64,000 nt of DNA from Candidatus Blastococcus massiliensis AP3 (GCF_000582785.1 NZ_HG931174.1:959367-1023366); one strand, 5' to 3'; positions 25,487-34,176 are shown, counted from the stretch's first letter. Notes: generated by a model not told the origin, from the letters alone. Program-made: numbers and translations.

Positions 25487-25581
25487 TCTCCCCCGGCGGC
25501 TCCGACTCGGCAGCCGCCCGGTCCGCCGGGCCCCATGGGGAGCCGTGGTGACGACGGGACGCTGGGGGATACTCCCCTCCT
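25484..25581 (-). promoter_or_regulatory. yybP-ykoY (manganese) riboswitch upstream of terC
   Basis: Read leftward, the leader shows the conserved parts of the yybP-ykoY aptamer in order: AGGAGGGGAGTA at the 5' side, then CCGTCGTCACCACGG, a GC-rich internal arm, and GGGGGAGACCTCC closing the basal stem. The downstream gene is terC, the commonest target of this Mn2+ sensor. The basal stem's 3' strand competes with a hairpin that covers the ribosome-binding site, giving a translation-ON arrangement. Confidence 0.82.
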
Positions 25582-25590
25582 GTGGAATGA

Positions 25591-25606
25591 GTGAAGCACA
25601 CTTCAC
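25591..25606. promoter_or_regulatory. Inverted repeat in the terC / HTH-gene divergent region
   Basis: GTGAAG and CTTCAC flank a 4-bp centre in the interval shared by leftward terC and the rightward winged-helix gene at 25661. It is a plausible operator for that regulator or a site overlapping the terC promoter. Confidence 0.4.
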
Positions 25607-25660
25607 CTGTCGCCCGCCACCGCCGGCTCCCTCTGGGCGTCGCGCCGCCGAGGAGGACCG

Positions 25661-25945
25661 ATGACCGCTGGGCACCACGCGTGGACGTTCCTCACCAACC
25701 ACGGCCACGTCCTGCTCGCGGTCGCGCGGGCGCCGGACGCACGGGTCGCCGAGATCGCCGCGGAGGTGGGGGTGTCCACGCGCGCCGCGCTCAGCATCCT
25801 GCGCGACCTGGAGGAGGCGGGATACCTGACCCGGACCCGCGTCGGCCGGCGGACGCACTGCGAGATCAGGCCGCACCAGCACTTCCGGCATCCCAGCACC
25901 GCGCAGCACGAGATCGACGGCCTGCTGGCACTCCTCGGGCGCTGA
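25661..25945 (+). CDS. Winged-helix transcriptional regulator (small MarR/ArsR-like)
   Basis: This 94-residue protein has one winged-helix domain. HVLLAVARAPDARVAEIAA near residues 15-33 and VGVSTRAALSILRDLEEAG near 35-53 form the helix-turn-helix, and YLTRTRVGRRTHCEI the wing. No ligand-binding domain or metal-binding Cys pair is present. The start is the ATG at 25661, 3 bp after GGAGGACC. It is divergent from terC with a shared 214-bp interval that contains an inverted repeat. It may regulate itself or terC, but terC already has a riboswitch. Confidence 0.8.
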   Translation: MTAGHHAWTFLTNHGHVLLAVARAPDARVAEIAAEVGVSTRAALSILRDLEEAGYLTRTRVGRRTHCEIRPHQHFRHPSTAQHEIDGLLALLGR

Positions 25946-25947
25946 TC

Positions 25948-26035
25948 GACGTCCTCCCCCACCGCGCCGGCCCCGTCCAGAGGCTCGCGCCGAGCTTGCG
26001 AGGCGTGAGGAGGACGGGGTCCTTCACCTGATCCC
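25948..26035. repeat. Degenerate relative of the dispersed intergenic repeat
   Basis: GACGTCCTCCCCCACCGC, GTGAGGAGGACG and TCACCTGATC occur in the same order as in copies A and B, but with an inserted GCGCCGAGCTTGCGAGGCG. CCCCGTCC (25971-25978) and GGACGGGG (26012-26019) can form a hairpin. It lies between two convergent genes and may serve as their terminator. Confidence 0.5.
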
Positions 26036-26044
26036 AGCCACGGG

Positions 26045-27793
26045 CTAGCGGCGGCGGGTCTCGGGGAAGAGCAGGTCGACGAAGCGCTCCGCCGTGGGCT
26101 GCGGCTCGTGGTTGGCCAGGCCCGGGCGCTCGTTGGCCTCGATGAAGACGTAGTCGGGGCCGGACACGTCGGGCACCAGGAAGTCGATGCCGGTCACCGG
26201 GATCTCCAGGGCCGCCGCCGCTCGCACCGCGGCCGCCGCGATCTCCGGGTGGAGCTGTCCGGTGACGTCCTCGATGGTGCCGCCGGTGTGCAGGTTCGCC
26301 GTCCGCCGCACCTGGATCCGCTCCCCGTTGGGCGGGACGTCGTCCATGCCCCAGCCCTCGTCGGCGACGACCTTCACGGTGGTGTCGTCGAGCGGGATGC
26401 GGGACTCCCCACCGGTGGCGCGCTCCCGGCGCCGGCTGGTGGTCCGGACCAGGTCGGTGACCGTGGTGCGGCCGTCGGCCACGACCTCGGCAGGCCGGCG
26501 GACGGCGGCGGCGACCACCGCCCGGTCGATCACCAGCACCCGCAGGTCCTCACCGGGCACCAGCTCCTCGACCAGGACGTCGGGGCAGAACTGCAGGGCC
26601 TGCCGGACGGCCTTCTCCAGCCCCGCCTCGTCGGTCACTCCGACGGTGATGCCGCGCCCCTGCTCGCCGCGCGCGGGCTTGACCACGACCGAGCCGACCT
26701 CCCGCACGAGCGCGGCCGCCTCCTCCAGCTCCCCCTCGCAGGCCAGGGCCCCCCGGGCGACCCGCACCCCGGCCCGCTGCATGATCCGGCGGGTCACCCG
26801 CTTGTCGTCGCACCGGCTCATCGCCACGGCGGTGGTGAACTCCGACAGCGACTCCCGGGTGACCACGGTGCGCCCGCCCACGGACAACCGCAGCTCACCG
26901 AACTCCGCGTCGAGCACCTCGACGCGGATGCCGCGGCGCAGCGCCTCCTCGGCGATGATCAGCGCATAGGGGTTGAGCTCCTCCAGCCCCGGGGGCCGGG
27001 CCGCGAACAGCGGCGTGTTGATCGGGTTCTTGCGCTTCACGCAGACGGCGGAGACCCGGCTGAAGCCCAGCTTCCGGTAGAGCCGGATCGCGCCGTCGTT
27101 GTCGTGCATGACCGACAGGTCGAGGTAGGCGCGCCCGCGACCGACGTACCGCTCCGCGAGCACCCGCACCAGCGCCTCGCCCGTCCCGGTCGGGGCGTCC
27201 TGGTTGTTCACCGCGAGGCACCACAGGCTGGTGCCCGCCTCCGGGTCGTCGAAGGCCAGCGTGTGGTCCACCCCGGTGACCGTGCCGACGATCCGGCCGG
27301 TACGGGTGTCCTCGGCGACGAGGTAGGTGTAGCAGCGCGTCCGGTGGTTCTCCCACATGATGTCGGCGTCGCCGACGACCATGCCGTTGAGCGCGTAGAT
27401 GTCGTTGATCGCCTCCATCTCCGCACGCGACGTGGCCGTGCGCACGAAGACCCCGCGGATGAGCTCGGGCCGGGCCCGGTAGCGGTGGAGGTCGAGGCGG
27501 TAGGTGTAGCTCGGGTCGATGAACAGCTCGTCGGGCGCGAGCCCGACCAGCACGTGCGGGTCTCGCGGGTAGATGCAGATGTCCCGCTCGCCGCTCTCCT
27601 CGGCGCGCAACGCGTCGACGATCCCGCGGAGGTCGGCGAAGGTCTGGCCGAAGACCAGCCGGCCCCAGCCCATGTCCAGGACGACGTCGCTCTGCATCCC
27701 CCGCAGCTCGTGCTCGGACGGCTCCCGCCACGACCGGTCGGTCAGGGCCGGGGCCGGGTTGCGGCGCCGGTGGCCCGCGAGCCGGGGTGCCAT
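26045..27793 (-). CDS. ngg: N-acetylglutaminylglutamine synthetase (GNAT + ATP-grasp)
   Basis: This 582-residue two-domain enzyme has an N-terminal GNAT acetyltransferase domain (about residues 90-260, with NNQDAPTGTGEALVRVL and RLYRKLGFSRV). A C-terminal ATP-grasp domain like that of RimK and cyanophycin synthetase follows (about 300-580, with VVKPARGEQGRGITVGV, LVEELVPGEDLRVLVI and FIEANERPGL). This layout is that of the synthetase making the osmolyte N-acetylglutaminylglutamine. The start is the second of two close ATGs, at 27793, because GAGGAG lies 6 bp upstream of it and directly abuts the first. It follows the amidotransferase gene by 10 bp. Confidence 0.88.
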   Translation of the reverse strand: MAPRLAGHRRRNPAPALTDRSWREPSEHELRGMQSDVVLDMGWGRLVFGQTFADLRGIVDALRAEESGERDICIYPRDPHVLVGLAPDELFIDPSYTYRLDLHRYRARPELIRGVFVRTATSRAEMEAINDIYALNGMVVGDADIMWENHRTRCYTYLVAEDTRTGRIVGTVTGVDHTLAFDDPEAGTSLWCLAVNNQDAPTGTGEALVRVLAERYVGRGRAYLDLSVMHDNDGAIRLYRKLGFSRVSAVCVKRKNPINTPLFAARPPGLEELNPYALIIAEEALRRGIRVEVLDAEFGELRLSVGGRTVVTRESLSEFTTAVAMSRCDDKRVTRRIMQRAGVRVARGALACEGELEEAAALVREVGSVVVKPARGEQGRGITVGVTDEAGLEKAVRQALQFCPDVLVEELVPGEDLRVLVIDRAVVAAAVRRPAEVVADGRTTVTDLVRTTSRRRERATGGESRIPLDDTTVKVVADEGWGMDDVPPNGERIQVRRTANLHTGGTIEDVTGQLHPEIAAAAVRAAAALEIPVTGIDFLVPDVSGPDYVFIEANERPGLANHEPQPTAERFVDLLFPETRRR

Positions 27794-27803
27794 GACCATC
27801 TCC

Positions 27804-29588
27804 TCAGGCGGCGTGCGTCTGCAGCCAGAGCTCGAGCAGCCCCAGCTGCCAGAGCTTGTTGCCACGCAACGGGGTGAGCTCGCCGTTGGGGTCGGCGAGC
27901 AGTTCGCGGACGTACTCGGGGCGGAACATGCCGCGGTCGCGGGCGGCATCGCTGGACAGCGCGTCCCGCACCAGGCCCAGCACCTTGCCCTCGAGGTGGG
28001 TGATCGCCGGCACCGGGAAGTAGCCCTTGGGCCGGTCGATGACCTCCGGCGGGATGATCCGCCGGCCGATGGCCTTGAGCACGCCCTTGCCGCCGTCGGC
28101 CAGCTTCAGCTCGGGCGGGCAGAGCGCGGCGAGCTCGACCAGGTCGTGGTCGAGGAACGGCACCCGCGCCTCCAGACCCCAGGCCATGGACATGTTGTCC
28201 ACCCGCTTGACCGGGTCGTCGACCAGCATGATCTCGCTGTCCAGCCGCAACGCGGCGTCGACCGCCGTCTCGGCGCCCGGGGTCTCCATGTGGGCGCGGA
28301 CGAAGGCCAGGCTCGGGTCCTCGTCGAGCGCGTACCGGCCGGAGACCACCTGGCGCATCTGCGCGTGGTCCCGGTCGAAGAACGCCTTCGCGTAGGTGTG
28401 CACGGCCTCCTCGCGGCCGACGCCGGCCAGCGGCGGGTACCAGTGGTAACCGGCGAACACCTCGTCGGCGCCCTGACCGGACTGCACCACCTTGATCGTC
28501 TGCGACACCCGCTCGCTGAGCAGGTCGAAGGCGACGGCGTCGTGGCTGACCATCGGCTCGGCCATCGCGCCGACCGCGTGGCCGAGCGCGCCGACCAGCT
28601 CGTCGGAGCCGACCCGGATGCGGTGGTGGTCGGTGCTGAACCGCTCGGCGATCACGTCGGAGTAGACGAACTCGTCGCCCTCGCGCCCGCCGACCGACTC
28701 GAAACCGATCGAGTAGGTCGCCAGGCCGGTCTGCCCCTCCTGGGCCAGCAGGCCGACGATCAGGCTCGAGTCCAGGCCGCCGGAGAGCAGCACGCCGACC
28801 GGGGTGTCGGCCACCAGGCGGCGGCGGACGGCGACCCGCAGCGCCTCCTCGATCGCGTCCTCCCAGTCGCGGGCCGACCAGTTCACGTGCTCGGGGCGGC
28901 GCTCGTAGGTGGCGTTCCAGTAGCGGTGCTCGGTGCTCGACCCGTCGGCCTCGATCACCCGCACCGTGGCCGGGGGAAGCTTCCGGACGCCGTTGAGGAT
29001 CGTCCGGGGTGCCGGCACGACCGCGTGCCAGGACAGGTAGTGGTGCAGCGCGACCGGGTCGATGGAGGTGTCGACGTCGCCACCACTGAGCAGCGCCGGG
29101 AGCGTCGAGGCGAACCGCAGCTTCTTGCCGGGGGTCTCGGAGAGGTAGAGCGGCTTGATGCCGAGCCGGTCACGGGCCATGACCACGCGGCCGGTGTCGC
29201 GCTCGGCGATGACGAAGGCGAACATGCCGTGCAGGTGCGAGACGACGTCGGCGCCCCAGTGGTGGTAGCCCTTGAGGATCACCTCGGTGTCGCTGTGCGA
29301 GAAGAACCGGTAGCCGTGCCCCTCGAGCTCGGCGCGCAGTTCCTTGTAGTCGTAGATGCAGCCGTTGAAGACGGCCGTCAGCCCGAGCTCGTTGTCCACC
29401 ATCGGCTGGGAGCCGCAGGTGGACAGGTCGATGACCGACAGCCGGCGGTGCCCGAAGGCCACCCGGCCGTTGCTCCAGGAGCCTTGCCCGTCCGGCCCGC
29501 GGGGGACCAGGGACTCCACCATGCGGGCGACGGCCCCGGTGTCGGCCATCGAACCGTCGAACGTGATCTCGCCACTGAGGCCGCACAT
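27804..29588 (-). CDS. N-acetylglutaminylglutamine amidotransferase (AsnB-like)
   Basis: This 594-residue class II glutamine amidotransferase has the nucleophile Cys2 (MCGLSGEI) exposed after Met removal. A glutaminase domain covers residues 2-200 (PRGPDGQGSW, GHRRLSVIDLS, AVFNGCIYDYKELR), followed by an asparagine-synthetase-type ATP-pyrophosphatase domain with PP-loop VLLSGGLDSSLIVGLLA near 265. It is the partner that amidates the dipeptide osmolyte made with the ATP-grasp synthetase encoded 10 bp downstream. The start is the ATG at 29588. Specificity is assigned from the gene pair; the protein alone could be read as an asparagine synthetase. Confidence 0.88.
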   Translation of the reverse strand: MCGLSGEITFDGSMADTGAVARMVESLVPRGPDGQGSWSNGRVAFGHRRLSVIDLSTCGSQPMVDNELGLTAVFNGCIYDYKELRAELEGHGYRFFSHSDTEVILKGYHHWGADVVSHLHGMFAFVIAERDTGRVVMARDRLGIKPLYLSETPGKKLRFASTLPALLSGGDVDTSIDPVALHHYLSWHAVVPAPRTILNGVRKLPPATVRVIEADGSSTEHRYWNATYERRPEHVNWSARDWEDAIEEALRVAVRRRLVADTPVGVLLSGGLDSSLIVGLLAQEGQTGLATYSIGFESVGGREGDEFVYSDVIAERFSTDHHRIRVGSDELVGALGHAVGAMAEPMVSHDAVAFDLLSERVSQTIKVVQSGQGADEVFAGYHWYPPLAGVGREEAVHTYAKAFFDRDHAQMRQVVSGRYALDEDPSLAFVRAHMETPGAETAVDAALRLDSEIMLVDDPVKRVDNMSMAWGLEARVPFLDHDLVELAALCPPELKLADGGKGVLKAIGRRIIPPEVIDRPKGYFPVPAITHLEGKVLGLVRDALSSDAARDRGMFRPEYVRELLADPNGELTPLRGNKLWQLGLLELWLQTHAA

Positions 29589-29655
29589 ACGAAACGATCT
29601 AACCCGCCGCGAGCGCTCCGTGCGAGACGGAGCGGAGAACGTCACACGGACGTAA

Positions 29656-29689
29656 TCGCGGCCCGGTTCCACGTGGAACCGGGCCGCGA
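29656..29689. terminator. 34-bp perfect palindrome (terminator; core is parS-like)
   Basis: TCGCGGCCCGGTTCCAC is followed directly by its exact reverse complement. As RNA it forms a long hairpin 7 bp after the subtilase stop, so it probably terminates that leftward gene. Its centre, GTTCCACGTGGAAC (29666-29679), resembles the ParB site parS and occurs again at 44918-44931. Confidence 0.7.
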
Positions 29690-29696
29690 CGGCGGA

Positions 29697-31166
29697 TCAG
29701 CCCCGGATTCGGGCCACCGCGGCGACGACGTCGACCAGGCCGGTGCCCTTGTCGAACGACGTCGTGTAGCCGCCGACGGTCCGGTAGGCGGCACCGTCGG
29801 TGTACCGGTGGGTGGTGCCCTTCAGCGCGGCCTCGATCTCGGCGGGCGTGGCCGACGGATCGGCCTGGAACAGCTGGGCGACGATGCCGGCCACGTGCGG
29901 AGCGGCCATCGAGGTCCCGCTGATCGTGTTGAACGTGCCGATGTCGAGCAGACCCGGACCGTTGCGGAAGTCCAGCCCCGTCGCGCAGATGGGCAGGTAC
30001 GGCCGGCACGCGGAGGTGATGTTCTCGCCCGGGGCGGAGAGGTCCGGCCAGGTGGAGGGGTCGGCCGACGCGCCACGCGAGGAGTACTCGCTGACGACGC
30101 CGTCCCGGGTGCCGGTGTCCTGGTCGAAGTAGGAGGCCACCGAGAGGATGCCGCCGGTCGGGTCCTGCCCCGGCGGGTTGGTGAGGGAGGTCGAGCCGTC
30201 GCCGCCGTCGTTGCCGGCGGCCCAGACGGTGACGACGCCCTCGGCGGCCAGCGCCCGCTGCAGCTTGACGGTGGCGGAGTTCGGGTCGAACTCACCGCCG
30301 CCGCTGGGGCCGTAGCTGTTGTTGGTCACCTTGATCGGCGGGCAGACCGACGCCGGGACACCCTCGCCGCACGGTGCCTCGTGGTTCTCCAGCACCCAGT
30401 TGAGCGCCGAGTCCGCGCCCACGATGAGCAGCACCGCGCCGGTCGAGATGGACACGATGCTGGCTCCGGGGGCCGCGCCCTGGAACGTGCCACCGCCGGA
30501 CAGCGTGGTGGGGCGGCCGGCCACGATGCCGCTGACGTGCGTGCCGTGGCCGCCCACCGACAGCGTGTCGGTGTCCACGAACCCGGGGACCGGCACGACG
30601 CAGTCGGGGGTCGACGTCACCTCCACGAGGCAGAGGCTCTTGAGGTTGGCGACGACGGCGCTGCTGCCGTCGGGGTTGCGGAAGTACGGGTGGTTCGGGT
30701 CGATCCCGGAGTCGATGACCGCCACGGACACGCCGCTGCCGTCGAGGGCCTCGCCGTTCGCGCCGGTCAGCGTGGCCACCGCCTCGGCGCCCCGCGTGGC
30801 GACGTTGGAGGTCTCCTGGGTGAACTCGATCGGGGCGTTGCCCTCGAGGTAGGTGATGCCGGGCTGCGTGCGGACCGACTCGATCTGCTCGGCGGTGCCG
30901 GAGGCCACCACGACGCCGATGCGCTCGAACTCCGTCACGGTGCCCATGCCCGTGGCGGCGACGGCGGCGCGGGCGGCTGCGGCGTCGGTGCCGTGCACCA
31001 GGACCGTCGTCGACCCGGTGAGGGTGCCGAGTTGCTCGGCGAGGAAGTCCTGGACCGGGGCCGGGGGAGAGCCGCTGGGCGCGGCCTGGGCGGGGGTGGC
31101 GGCGAGAGCGGCGACGACGACCGCTCCGCTGACGGCGCCGAGAAGTCGGCGGGACGAGCGGCTCAT
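29697..31166 (-). CDS. Secreted subtilisin-like serine protease (S8 family)
   Basis: This 489-residue protein has a Sec signal peptide (MSRSSRRLLGAVSGAVVVAA... ending AQA-A near residue 28) and an inhibitor_I9-like propeptide to about residue 115. The catalytic domain has Asp in VAVIDSGIDPNHP, His in GGHGTHVSGIVAG, oxyanion Asn in WAAGNDGG and Ser in SGTSMAAPHVAG. No C-terminal anchor is seen, so it is probably released. Several Cys pairs may form disulfides. The start is the ATG at 31166 with GGAG 6 bp upstream. It is a single gene between the osmolyte genes and the siderophore importer. Confidence 0.93.
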   Translation of the reverse strand: MSRSSRRLLGAVSGAVVVAALAATPAQAAPSGSPPAPVQDFLAEQLGTLTGSTTVLVHGTDAAAARAAVAATGMGTVTEFERIGVVVASGTAEQIESVRTQPGITYLEGNAPIEFTQETSNVATRGAEAVATLTGANGEALDGSGVSVAVIDSGIDPNHPYFRNPDGSSAVVANLKSLCLVEVTSTPDCVVPVPGFVDTDTLSVGGHGTHVSGIVAGRPTTLSGGGTFQGAAPGASIVSISTGAVLLIVGADSALNWVLENHEAPCGEGVPASVCPPIKVTNNSYGPSGGGEFDPNSATVKLQRALAAEGVVTVWAAGNDGGDGSTSLTNPPGQDPTGGILSVASYFDQDTGTRDGVVSEYSSRGASADPSTWPDLSAPGENITSACRPYLPICATGLDFRNGPGLLDIGTFNTISGTSMAAPHVAGIVAQLFQADPSATPAEIEAALKGTTHRYTDGAAYRTVGGYTTSFDKGTGLVDVVAAVARIRG

Positions 31167-31247
31167 GAGCACTCCAGGCGGGGACACGGCGATGGTGTGT
31201 GGCCTGTCCCAACGACGCCGTCGCCGCGGGGTTACCCCCCGGCTGCC

Positions 31248-31332
31248 GCCGTCCTCCCTCACCGCAACGCGTCCTCCCTCACCGCCCACCGTGAGGGAGG
31301 ACGCGCCACGATCAGGTCACCTGATCGTGGCC
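31248..31332. repeat. Dispersed intergenic repeat, copy B
   Basis: This copy has the same layout as copy A at 24353: a tandem CGTCCTCCCTCACCGC, a perfect 14-bp hairpin (31269-31282 with 31291-31304, 8-base loop) and the 23-bp palindrome centred on CAGGTCACCTG. Hairpin base changes relative to copy A are paired on both arms at the stem foot (GA/TC there). It lies downstream of the iron importer ATPase gene (31344) and upstream of the subtilase gene. Confidence 0.85.
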
Positions 31333-31343
31333 GGGTCTCGGGG

Positions 31344-32102
31344 TCAGCCGTAGTAGAGGGCGACCGGCCGGCCGTCGATCTCCCGGACGTCGACGGTCGT
31401 GTCGTAGACCGCGGCCAGCACCTCGGGCCGCATGACCTCGCGCGCGGGAGCGTCGGCGACGACGACCCCCTCCCGCATGGCGACGATGCGGTCGGCGTAG
31501 GTCGCGGCGAAGTTGACGTCGTGCAGCACGGTGATGATCCGCTTGCCCAGGTCATCGGCCACCCGGCGGACCAGCCGCATGATCTCGGTCATGTGCCGCA
31601 GGTCGAGGTTGTTCAGCGGCTCGTCGAGCAGCACGTACTCCGTGTCCTGCGCGAGCACCATCGCGATGAAGGCCCGCTGGCGCTGCCCGCCCGAGAGCTC
31701 GTCGAGGAACCGGTGCCGGTAGGGGTCCAGCTCGAGGTAGCTGATCGAGCGCTCGATGTGCTCGCGGTCGTCCACGGTGAGGCGCCCCCGCGAGTGCGGG
31801 AACCGCCCGAACTCCACCAGGTCGTGCACGGTGAGACGTGCGGCGACGTGGTTGTCCTGGCGCAGCACGGCGAGCCTCTTGGCGAGCTCGCCGGACGGCG
31901 TCGTCGCGATGTCCAGCCCGCCGACGGTCACCCGGCCGGCGTCGGGGCGGATCAGCCGGCCGACGAGCCCGAACAGGGTCGACTTCCCGGCCCCGTTCGG
32001 GCCGATCAGCGCGGTGACACCCTCGCCGCCGAAGCACACCGAGACGTCGTCGACGACCGTCTGGGTGCCGTAGCGCTTGGTGACGTTCTCGAGCGCGATC
32101 AT
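31344..32102 (-). CDS. Iron-siderophore ABC transporter ATPase
   Basis: This 252-residue ABC ATPase has Walker A GPNGAGKST near residues 34-42, the Q-loop in AVLRQDN near 84, the signature LSGGQRQRAFIAMVLAQ near 138-154, Walker B YVLLDEPLNNLD near 158-169 and the switch His in TVLHDVNFA. It closely fits the FecE/FatE group that powers siderophore import. The start is the ATG at 32102, overlapping the permease stop by 4 bp. It is the last gene of the four-gene importer operon. Confidence 0.92.
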   Translation of the reverse strand: MIALENVTKRYGTQTVVDDVSVCFGGEGVTALIGPNGAGKSTLFGLVGRLIRPDAGRVTVGGLDIATTPSGELAKRLAVLRQDNHVAARLTVHDLVEFGRFPHSRGRLTVDDREHIERSISYLELDPYRHRFLDELSGGQRQRAFIAMVLAQDTEYVLLDEPLNNLDLRHMTEIMRLVRRVADDLGKRIITVLHDVNFAATYADRIVAMREGVVVADAPAREVMRPEVLAAVYDTTVDVREIDGRPVALYYG

Positions 32103-33130
32103 CGCGCCCCCTTCCGGAGGACGAGGTAGAGGAAGAACAGCCCGCCGGCGAAGTCGATGACCGTGGACAGGGTGCCGCCGTAGCCGAACACCCGCTCCAG
32201 CACGAGCTGGCCACCCAGCAGGCAGACCATGCCGAGCAGCACGGCGGTCGGCACCGTCCAGACGTGGCGGAACGAGCCCGCGTAGGAGTAGGCGAGGTTC
32301 GCGACGATGAGGCCGAAGAAGAGGATCGGTCCCACCAGGGCCGTGGACGCGGCGATCATCACCGCGATGCCGGCGAAGAGGACCATCACGACCCGGCGGT
32401 GGTCGACCCCCAGGCCCACGGCGGCCGGCTCGCCCAGCGTGAGGACGTCGAGGGTGCGCCGCAGCGGCACGATCGCGACGCACCCGAGCGCGACCAGGAC
32501 GGCGGTGAGCGCCAGCAGCGTCTCGTCCGGCCGGGTCAGGGAGGCGAACATGGCATCGCTGAGCACCTGGAAGTCGAGCGGGTCGAGCATCCGCTGCATC
32601 CACTCGGTGAAGCTGCGGAAGAACGTGCCCAGCACGATGCCCACCAGCAGCATCAGGTGGATCGAGCGCCGCTTGCCGCCGAACAGCCAGGTGAACAGCA
32701 GGACGCTGAAGGCCACCATCACGGCGATCTGGGTCAGCCACAGGGTGAGCTGGTCGAACGCCAGGAACGCCGCGGACCCGGAGACGAACACGACGACGGT
32801 GGAGATCAGCACGTAGAAGGCGTCGAACCCCATGATCGACGGGGTGAGGATCCGGTTCTGCGTGATGGTGTGGAAGACCACCGTGGAGACGCCGACCGCC
32901 GTCGAGACCACGAGCATCGCGAGCACGGTGCGGCTGCGGTACTCCAGCGCGAACGCCAGCGACCCGGGGACGTCGCCGAACAGGTAGACGCCGGTCAGGG
33001 CCAGGACGACGGCGCCGAGGACGGCGAGCCGGACCCACGGCTGGGCCCACGCGGCGGCGAGCCGGGCGTGGCCGGTGGCCGGCGGGGCGCTCCTGGTCGC
33101 CGCCGTCGTCGCGGTCGAGTCAGTGAGCAC
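32099..33130 (-). CDS. Iron-siderophore ABC transporter permease 2 (FecCD family)
   Basis: This 343-residue membrane protein has about nine hydrophobic segments. It carries the FecCD pattern TPSIMGFDAFYVL near residue 95, the LGEPAAVGLGVDHRRV coupling region near 232 and ALVGPILFFGLIVANLA near 262. It pairs with the preceding permease to form the transmembrane channel. The start is the GTG at 33130, overlapping the upstream permease gene by 11 bp, so the two are coupled. Confidence 0.9.
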   Translation of the reverse strand: MLTDSTATTAATRSAPPATGHARLAAAWAQPWVRLAVLGAVVLALTGVYLFGDVPGSLAFALEYRSRTVLAMLVVSTAVGVSTVVFHTITQNRILTPSIMGFDAFYVLISTVVVFVSGSAAFLAFDQLTLWLTQIAVMVAFSVLLFTWLFGGKRRSIHLMLLVGIVLGTFFRSFTEWMQRMLDPLDFQVLSDAMFASLTRPDETLLALTAVLVALGCVAIVPLRRTLDVLTLGEPAAVGLGVDHRRVVMVLFAGIAVMIAASTALVGPILFFGLIVANLAYSYAGSFRHVWTVPTAVLLGMVCLLGGQLVLERVFGYGGTLSTVIDFAGGLFFLYLVLRKGAR

Positions 33131-34139
33131 GGCTCCCCTTGCGCAGCAGCAGCCAGAGGAACAGTGCCGCCCCCACGATGCCGACGACGACCGACAGCGG
33201 GATCTCGTAGGGCATCCGGACGACCCGGGCGACCAGGTCGCAGGCGAGGACGAACACGGCGCCGATGCCCGCGACCCAGGGGATCGCGCGGCGCACGTTG
33301 TCGCCGATGAGGAGGCTGACGACGTTCGGGACGACGAGCCCCAGGAACGGGATCATCCCGGCGGTGACCAGCACCGCGGCCGTGATCACCGCGATGATCA
33401 CCATGCCGACGGCGACCACCCGGCGGTAGTCCAGCCCCAGGTTGGTCGCGAACTCCTCGCCCAGGCCGATGACGCTGAACCGGTCGGCGGCGATCCAGGC
33501 GACGACGACCATCGCGCCCGCGATCCAGAGGAACTCGTAGCGGCCCTGCATGACCGTGGCGAAGCTGCCCTGGGACCACTGACCGAGCGACTGCAGCAGG
33601 TCGAGTCGGTAGGCGAAGAACGTCGTGACGGCGGCGACGACGCCGCCGAGCATGATCCCGACCAGCGGGACGAGCACGAGCTGGCGCACGGGCACGAACC
33701 GCACCACGCGCAGGAACACCCAGGTGCCGAACAGCCCGAAGGCCGCGGCGACGGCCATCTTCCCGACGACCGCCAGTCCGGGCAGGAAGACGATCGTGAC
33801 CAGCATGCCGAGGGTCGCGAACTCGGTGACGCCCGTGGTGCTCGGCTCGACGAACTTGTTGCGCACGAGCATCTGCATGATCAGGCCGGCGATGCCCAGC
33901 GATGCGCCGACGAGCAGCACCGCCACGGTGCGCGGGATGCGGCTGGCCACGAGCAGGAACGCCGCGTCGCTCTCCTCCCCGCCGCGGAGGACGGTCGTCG
34001 GGGACACGTCGGAGACGCCGACGAACAGGCTCGTGACCGCGAGGACGCCGACCAGCACACCGATGAGCACCCCCACCCAGGTGCGGCGGGGCCGCACGCG
34101 GGCAGAGGTGCTCGCCAGGGGTCGGTCGAGCACGGCCAT
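33120..34139 (-). CDS. Iron-siderophore ABC transporter permease 1 (FecCD family)
   Basis: This 339-residue membrane protein has about nine segments, starting with WVGVLIGVLVGVLAV near residue 21. FecCD motifs include RIPRTVAVLLVGASLGIAG near 68, EPSTTGVTEFATLG near 97, GLGEEFATNLGLDYRR near 228 and PFLGLVVPNVV near 262. The start is the ATG at 34139, 37 bp after the binding-protein gene. With the other permease and the ATPase it forms the importer complex. Confidence 0.92.
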   Translation of the reverse strand: MAVLDRPLASTSARVRPRRTWVGVLIGVLVGVLAVTSLFVGVSDVSPTTVLRGGEESDAAFLLVASRIPRTVAVLLVGASLGIAGLIMQMLVRNKFVEPSTTGVTEFATLGMLVTIVFLPGLAVVGKMAVAAAFGLFGTWVFLRVVRFVPVRQLVLVPLVGIMLGGVVAAVTTFFAYRLDLLQSLGQWSQGSFATVMQGRYEFLWIAGAMVVVAWIAADRFSVIGLGEEFATNLGLDYRRVVAVGMVIIAVITAAVLVTAGMIPFLGLVVPNVVSLLIGDNVRRAIPWVAGIGAVFVLACDLVARVVRMPYEIPLSVVVGIVGAALFLWLLLRKGSRAH

Positions 34140-34176
34140 GTCGGTCAGCGGCGGCGTTCGGCCGGTGCAGCTCCGG

